A stretch of 7,345 nucleotides of DNA from Parvibaculum sp. (GTDB taxonomy: Bacteria > Pseudomonadota > Alphaproteobacteria > Parvibaculales > Parvibaculaceae): NCBI GenBank assembly GCA_020062605.1, contig JAGUWA010000156.1, forward strand, positions 1-7,345, in the 5' to 3' direction. This document shows, piece by piece, positions 4,752-7,345 of this stretch (positions are counted from its first letter, which is position 1; each line of letters begins with the position of its first letter). Below the pieces are notes generated by a model. That model saw only the letters and a list, made by a program, of their open reading frames with translations, was not told the DNA's origin and did no database searches. A program made the position numbers and the translations under genes.

Positions 4752-6227
4752 ATGGACAGCGCCAGGACAAGGGTAGCGGCCGACAGCACCAAGGTGGTCG
4801 GGCTGGTGATCGGCGCGCTGCTGGTCGCCCTTTCGGTCGTCATGCTGGTGCCGGTGCTGGCCGAAATCGTCGCCCGCAGCAATGACTGGCAGGCTTTTCT
4901 CTCGTCTGCCGTCGTGACCGGTTTCGTCGGCGGCGCGCTCATGCTCGCCAACCAGACCGAAGAGCGCGACCTCACCCACCGCGCCACCTTCATCGTCACC
5001 ACGCTCGGCTGGCTCTCGGTCAGCGCCTTTTCGGCGCTTCCCTTTGCCTTCTCCGAAGTGGACATGAACTACACCGACGCCTTTTTCGAGGCCATGTCCG
5101 GTATCACCACCACCGGCTCCACGGTGATGACGGGGCTCGACCGGACGCCGCCCGGCATCCTGCTCTGGCGTTCGCTCATCCAGTGGATCGGCGGCGTCGG
5201 CATCATTCTGACGGCGGTGGCCATTCTGCCCTTCCTGCGCGTTGGCGGTATGCAGCTTTTCCGCACCGAGAGTTCGGACCGTTCGGAGAAGGTCCTGCCG
5301 CGTCCGGGACAGATCGCGGTCGCCATCGGCGAAGTCTATCTGCTGCTCACGCTGCTCTGCGCGCTCGCCTATATCGTCGGCGGCATGACCGCTTTCGATG
5401 CGCTCAATCACGCCATGACCACCGTCTCGACTGGCGGCTATTCCACTCATGATGCGTCGTTCGGCTATTTTGGCGGCAGCTTCGTCCGCTGGGCCTCGAT
5501 CATCTTCATGATTTCGGGCTCCTTGCCGCTCGTCCTTTATGTCCAGACGTTGCGGGGCGCCGGCGAGACGCTCTGGAACGACCAGCAGGTGAAAGGCTTC
5601 ATCGCGATGCTGGTAGGCGTCTCGGTGGTGATGGCGCTCTGGCTTGCCGCCCGCGGCGACTACGGCTTCTTCGAGGCGCTGACGCTCACCGCCTTCAACG
5701 TCACCTCGATCGTCACCACCACGGGTTTCGCCAGCACGGACTACACGCTCTGGGGGCCCTTCGCGATCATGGCCTTCTTCATCCTCACCTTTCTCGGCGG
5801 CTGCACGGGGTCGACCTCGGGCGGCCTCAAGATGTTCCGTCTGCAGATCCTTGCCCTTCTCTTCAAGAGCCAGGTGCGCCAGACGCTCTATCCGCATGTC
5901 GCGCAGACCATGCGCTATGCCGACCGCACGGTGAACCGCGAGATCGTTTTCTCCGTCGCGCTCTTCGTTTTCGTCTTCATGGGGTCGATCCTCGCCGCCG
6001 CGCTGGCGATCGCCGCTTTCGGCGTCGACTTCACCACCGCGATCTCCTCCTCGGCGCAGGCCTTCGCCAATGTCGGCCCCGGCCTCGGCCCCATCGTCGG
6101 CCCCGCCGGCAATTTTGCCTCGCTCCCCGACGGCCCGAAGCTCATCCTCTCCTTCGCCATGCTGCTCGGCCGCCTCGAACTGCTGACCATTCTCGTCATG
6201 TTCTCGAAGGACTACTGGGAGCGGTGA
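4752..6227 (+). CDS. trkH: TrkH/KtrB family potassium uptake protein
   Basis: This 491-residue inner-membrane protein is the ion-translocating subunit of a Trk-type K+ uptake system. The four pore-loop filter segments of the superfamily are all present: TTTGS (119-123), STGGY (226-230), TTTGF (322-326) and NVGPG (440-444). The loop GGCTGSTSGGLKMFR (349-363) corresponds to the intramembrane gate region of TrkH, and the C-terminus LLGRLELLTILVMFSKDYW is typical. Length agrees with E. coli TrkH (about 480). The ATG at 4752 has AGGGG six bases upstream. TrkH normally needs the cytoplasmic NAD/ATP-binding subunit TrkA; no such gene is in the window, so it is probably elsewhere. The gene is transcribed divergently from mcd over a 197-base gap. 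No terminator is visible after the stop; the 6228-6268 stretch is GC-rich without a good hairpin. Confidence 0.93.
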   Translation: MDSARTRVAADSTKVVGLVIGALLVALSVVMLVPVLAEIVARSNDWQAFLSSAVVTGFVGGALMLANQTEERDLTHRATFIVTTLGWLSVSAFSALPFAFSEVDMNYTDAFFEAMSGITTTGSTVMTGLDRTPPGILLWRSLIQWIGGVGIILTAVAILPFLRVGGMQLFRTESSDRSEKVLPRPGQIAVAIGEVYLLLTLLCALAYIVGGMTAFDALNHAMTTVSTGGYSTHDASFGYFGGSFVRWASIIFMISGSLPLVLYVQTLRGAGETLWNDQQVKGFIAMLVGVSVVMALWLAARGDYGFFEALTLTAFNVTSIVTTTGFASTDYTLWGPFAIMAFFILTFLGGCTGSTSGGLKMFRLQILALLFKSQVRQTLYPHVAQTMRYADRTVNREIVFSVALFVFVFMGSILAAALAIAAFGVDFTTAISSSAQAFANVGPGLGPIVGPAGNFASLPDGPKLILSFAMLLGRLELLTILVMFSKDYWER

Positions 6228-6268
6228 GGGGGTGCCGTCCGGGCGCGCGGGGCGCAGCAGCTTTCTCC

Positions 6269-6303
6269 TTGCCCGATGTGAATACAAAGAATACTTTAAA
6301 TAC
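6269..6303 (+). promoter_or_regulatory. Promoter and AATAC-repeat operator of the toxin-antitoxin pair
   Basis: TTGCCC (6269-6274) and TACTTT (6292-6297) are separated by exactly 17 bases and form a plausible sigma-70 promoter. Three AATAC units begin at 6281, 6290 and 6299 with a strict 9-bp period, and AAAG/CTTT make a small inverted repeat around the middle unit. From 6278 to 6314 only 8 of 37 bases are G or C, unlike the flanking DNA. Repeats over a -10 element fit autorepression by the ribbon-helix-helix antitoxin, with or without the toxin. Confidence 0.6.
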
Positions 6304-6329
6304 AAATAGTCAAAGTGCCGGAGCGCCTC

Positions 6330-6557
6330 ATGCCCACCTCGGTCCGTCTCGACGTCGAACTCGAAAAACGTCTCGATCTTCTCGCGGAGAAGACGGGGCG
6401 AACCAAGGCCTATTACCTGCGCGAGATCATTGAGCGCGGCATTGTCGAGATGGAGGACTATTACCTTGCGGCAGACGTGCTGGAGCGCGTTCGCAAGGGA
6501 CAGGAAAAGACTCACTCGGCGGCCAAGGTGAGAAAAGAACTTGGCCTGGACGATTGA
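6330..6557 (+). CDS. RelB-like ribbon-helix-helix antitoxin
   Basis: This 75-residue protein is the antitoxin of a type II pair. The N-terminal segment PTSVRLDVELEKRLDLLAEKTGRTKAYYLREIIERG... has the strand-helix-helix pattern of a ribbon-helix-helix DNA-binding domain (about 2-45), with TSVRL as the DNA-contacting strand. The charged C-terminal half (46-75) should bind and neutralise the toxin. I chose the ATG at 6330 over a GTG at 6315: GGAG lies six bases before it (6320-6323), it gives the usual MPTSVRLD start, and it leaves a normal leader of about 25 bases from the predicted promoter. The GTG has no ribosome-binding site. The gene overlaps the downstream toxin by 17 bases, a usual arrangement. 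It probably represses its own promoter through the AATAC repeats. Confidence 0.88.
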   Translation: MPTSVRLDVELEKRLDLLAEKTGRTKAYYLREIIERGIVEMEDYYLAADVLERVRKGQEKTHSAAKVRKELGLDD

Positions 6558-6819
6558 ATATTCGGATACCGCCCGCACCCAGCTTCGCAAGATGGACAAG
6601 CAGGCAGCACGGCGCCTGCTCGATTATATGGACGAGCGGATCGCGCCCGCTTCCGATCCGCGCTCCTACGGCAAGCCGCTTGCAGGTCCGCTCGGCGGGC
6701 TCTGGCGATATCGCGTCGGCGATTGGCGTGTGATCTGCAGTATCGAGGACAGTGTGCTGCGTGTTCTCGTCCTGCGGATCGGCGACAGGAAGGACGTCTA
6801 TCGCAAGGCAAGGCGCTGA
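6541..6819 (+). CDS. RelE/ParE superfamily toxin (TTG start)
   Basis: This 92-residue protein is the toxin of the pair. It belongs to the RelE fold, whose members cleave mRNA on the ribosome or, in the ParE branch, inhibit gyrase. The start WTIEYSDTARTQLRKMD, the middle GKPLAGPLGGLWRYRVGDWRVIC and the end VLRIGDRKDVYR follow the RelE consensus. Basic residues Lys45, Arg56, Arg63, Arg79, Arg83 and Tyr87 sit where RelE nucleases have catalytic or RNA-contacting residues, so an mRNA interferase is more likely than ParE, but this is inference. The TTG start is supported by the consensus MAWTIEY opening and by AAGGTGAG at 6525-6532, eight bases upstream. The 17-base overlap with the antitoxin suggests coupled translation. 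The position where many relatives have His (GHRR) is Asp82 here. There is no visible terminator after the gene. Confidence 0.88.
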   Translation: MAWTIEYSDTARTQLRKMDKQAARRLLDYMDERIAPASDPRSYGKPLAGPLGGLWRYRVGDWRVICSIEDSVLRVLVLRIGDRKDVYRKARR

Positions 6820-6857
6820 ACCACACAAACTGACTGCGCGTCTATTGCCGCTCTTTC

Positions 6858-6887
6858 TTGTCGTGCCGTCACAAAACTGTGTATGGC
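6858..6887 (+). promoter_or_regulatory. Weak promoter candidate for the downstream membrane protein gene
   Basis: TTGTCG (6858-6863) and TATGGC (6882-6887) are 18 bases apart in the 123-base gap after the toxin. The match is modest. The strong start site of the next gene and its different function make a separate promoter reasonable. Confidence 0.3.
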
Positions 6888-6942
6888 GCGCGGGGCCTCC
6901 TGCCGCCAAACTGCGGCCCGTCTCGGAATAGGGAGGGTACGG

Positions 6943-7345
6943 ATGAAAGCGCTTGGTCTCCTGCTGCTGCGTTCTGGTTTTTCACTTCTCGTCGCCACTT
7001 GGGCGGCGGCGCGGATCATGTCGCCCGAGAGCGGTATTTCGCTCTTCGCCGTCTGGCTTCCGGAAATGCAGCCTGATGCATTCTCCATCCAGCTTCTCGG
7101 CGGGCTTGGCGCGCTTCTCGCCCTTCTGGTGCTGACCGGGTTCTTCCGCCTTGCCGCCTATCCGCTGCTTGTCTTCGGTTTTGTCGCCGCCGCCGTTTCG
7201 GCATGGCCCTTTCCGGCCGCGCCGCTCGATCTCGTCGCAGACGGCGTGACCCCCTTCCTTCTCCATTCGGTTCTCGTGCTGGCGGCTTTCGCGCCGCTCG
7301 CCTTTTATGGCGACGACCGCTTCGCGCTCGACCGTCTCTTCGTGC
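6943..7345 (+). CDS. Unrecognised four-helix membrane protein, N-terminal part (cut by window edge)
   Basis: An open frame from the ATG at 6943 runs off the right edge with 134 residues visible. GGGAGGG five bases upstream is a strong ribosome-binding site. It begins MKALGLLLLRSGFSLLVATW and has four hydrophobic segments, about 4-24, 49-67, 72-92 and 104-122, then a charged stretch GDDRFALDR that may be a cytoplasmic tail. Size and helix pattern resemble small DoxX-like membrane proteins, but I do not see a decisive motif and assign no function. Codon use matches the neighbouring chromosomal genes. A His at 108 in helix 4 is the only histidine so far. Confidence 0.75.
   Translation, partial: MKALGLLLLRSGFSLLVATWAAARIMSPESGISLFAVWLPEMQPDAFSIQLLGGLGALLALLVLTGFFRLAAYPLLVFGFVAAAVSAWPFPAAPLDLVADGVTPFLLHSVLVLAAFAPLAFYGDDRFALDRLFV

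Noticed and set aside
3238..4776. Plus-strand open frame of 512 codons opposite mcd
   Set aside because: It is a low-complexity Arg/Glu/Leu/His composition without recognisable domains, runs across the mcd start region, and mirrors the codon structure of the well-supported mcd gene.
4662..6599. Minus-strand open frame of 645 codons opposite trkH
   Set aside because: The translation is dominated by Gly, Glu, Arg, Asp and His, typical of the complement of a GC-rich membrane-protein gene. trkH on the other strand has all four filter motifs.
1..7345. CRISPR arrays, tRNA or rRNA genes, transposases, integrase or attachment sites
   Set aside because: I found no regularly spaced long repeats, no cloverleaf-like segment and no transposase or integrase motif. 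The repeats seen are short and local to promoters or to the mcd 3' end.

Overview
The window looks like chromosome from a GC-rich alphaproteobacterium, probably of the Hyphomicrobiales/Rhizobiales or a Parvibaculum-like lineage. This rests on codon choice, on a HIG1-type twin-transmembrane protein together with a PduO-type cobalamin adenosyltransferase, and on an acyl-CoA dehydrogenase with the long N-terminal extension of (2S)-methylsuccinyl-CoA dehydrogenase (Mcd) from the ethylmalonyl-CoA pathway. The lineage is inferred; no marker gene for taxonomy is present.

Left two thirds (1-4554), all minus strand. In transcription order: mcd (2854-4554), a HIG1-domain protein (2627-2818), a PagL-like outer-membrane lipid A deacylase (GTG start at 2518, end at 1973) followed by a strong intrinsic terminator (1908-1947), a subfamily-II-type haloalkane dehalogenase with all five catalytic residues (926-1819), a cytochrome b561 (287-808), and the start of a cob(I)alamin adenosyltransferase that runs off the left edge (1-262). 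Mcd and the adenosyltransferase are linked by pathway: the ethylmalonyl-CoA route uses adenosylcobalamin-dependent mutases, and Mcd passes electrons to ETF.

Right third, plus strand. A divergent intergenic region (4555-4751) with a perfect 9+9 bp palindrome and a spaced GGGCCCTT repeat separates mcd from a TrkH/KtrB-type potassium transporter (4752-6227). Next is a compact RelB/RelE-type toxin-antitoxin pair (6330-6819). Its promoter lies in a short AT-rich patch with three AATAC repeats exactly 9 bp apart. Last is the 5' part of an unrecognised four-helix membrane protein (6943 to the right edge).

The window is mostly ordinary metabolic and envelope genes, and I do not see a new multi-gene system. 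The best second-look items are small: a near-duplicate of the mcd 3' end that forms a possible translationally coupled 10-codon ORF in front of the HIG1 gene; an operator-like set of three TGAAC/GTTCA half-sites at 11 bp phasing in front of the pagL-like gene; an apparent Glu-to-Thr change at the third catalytic position of that PagL homologue; the AATAC operator of the toxin-antitoxin pair; and the palindrome in front of mcd.
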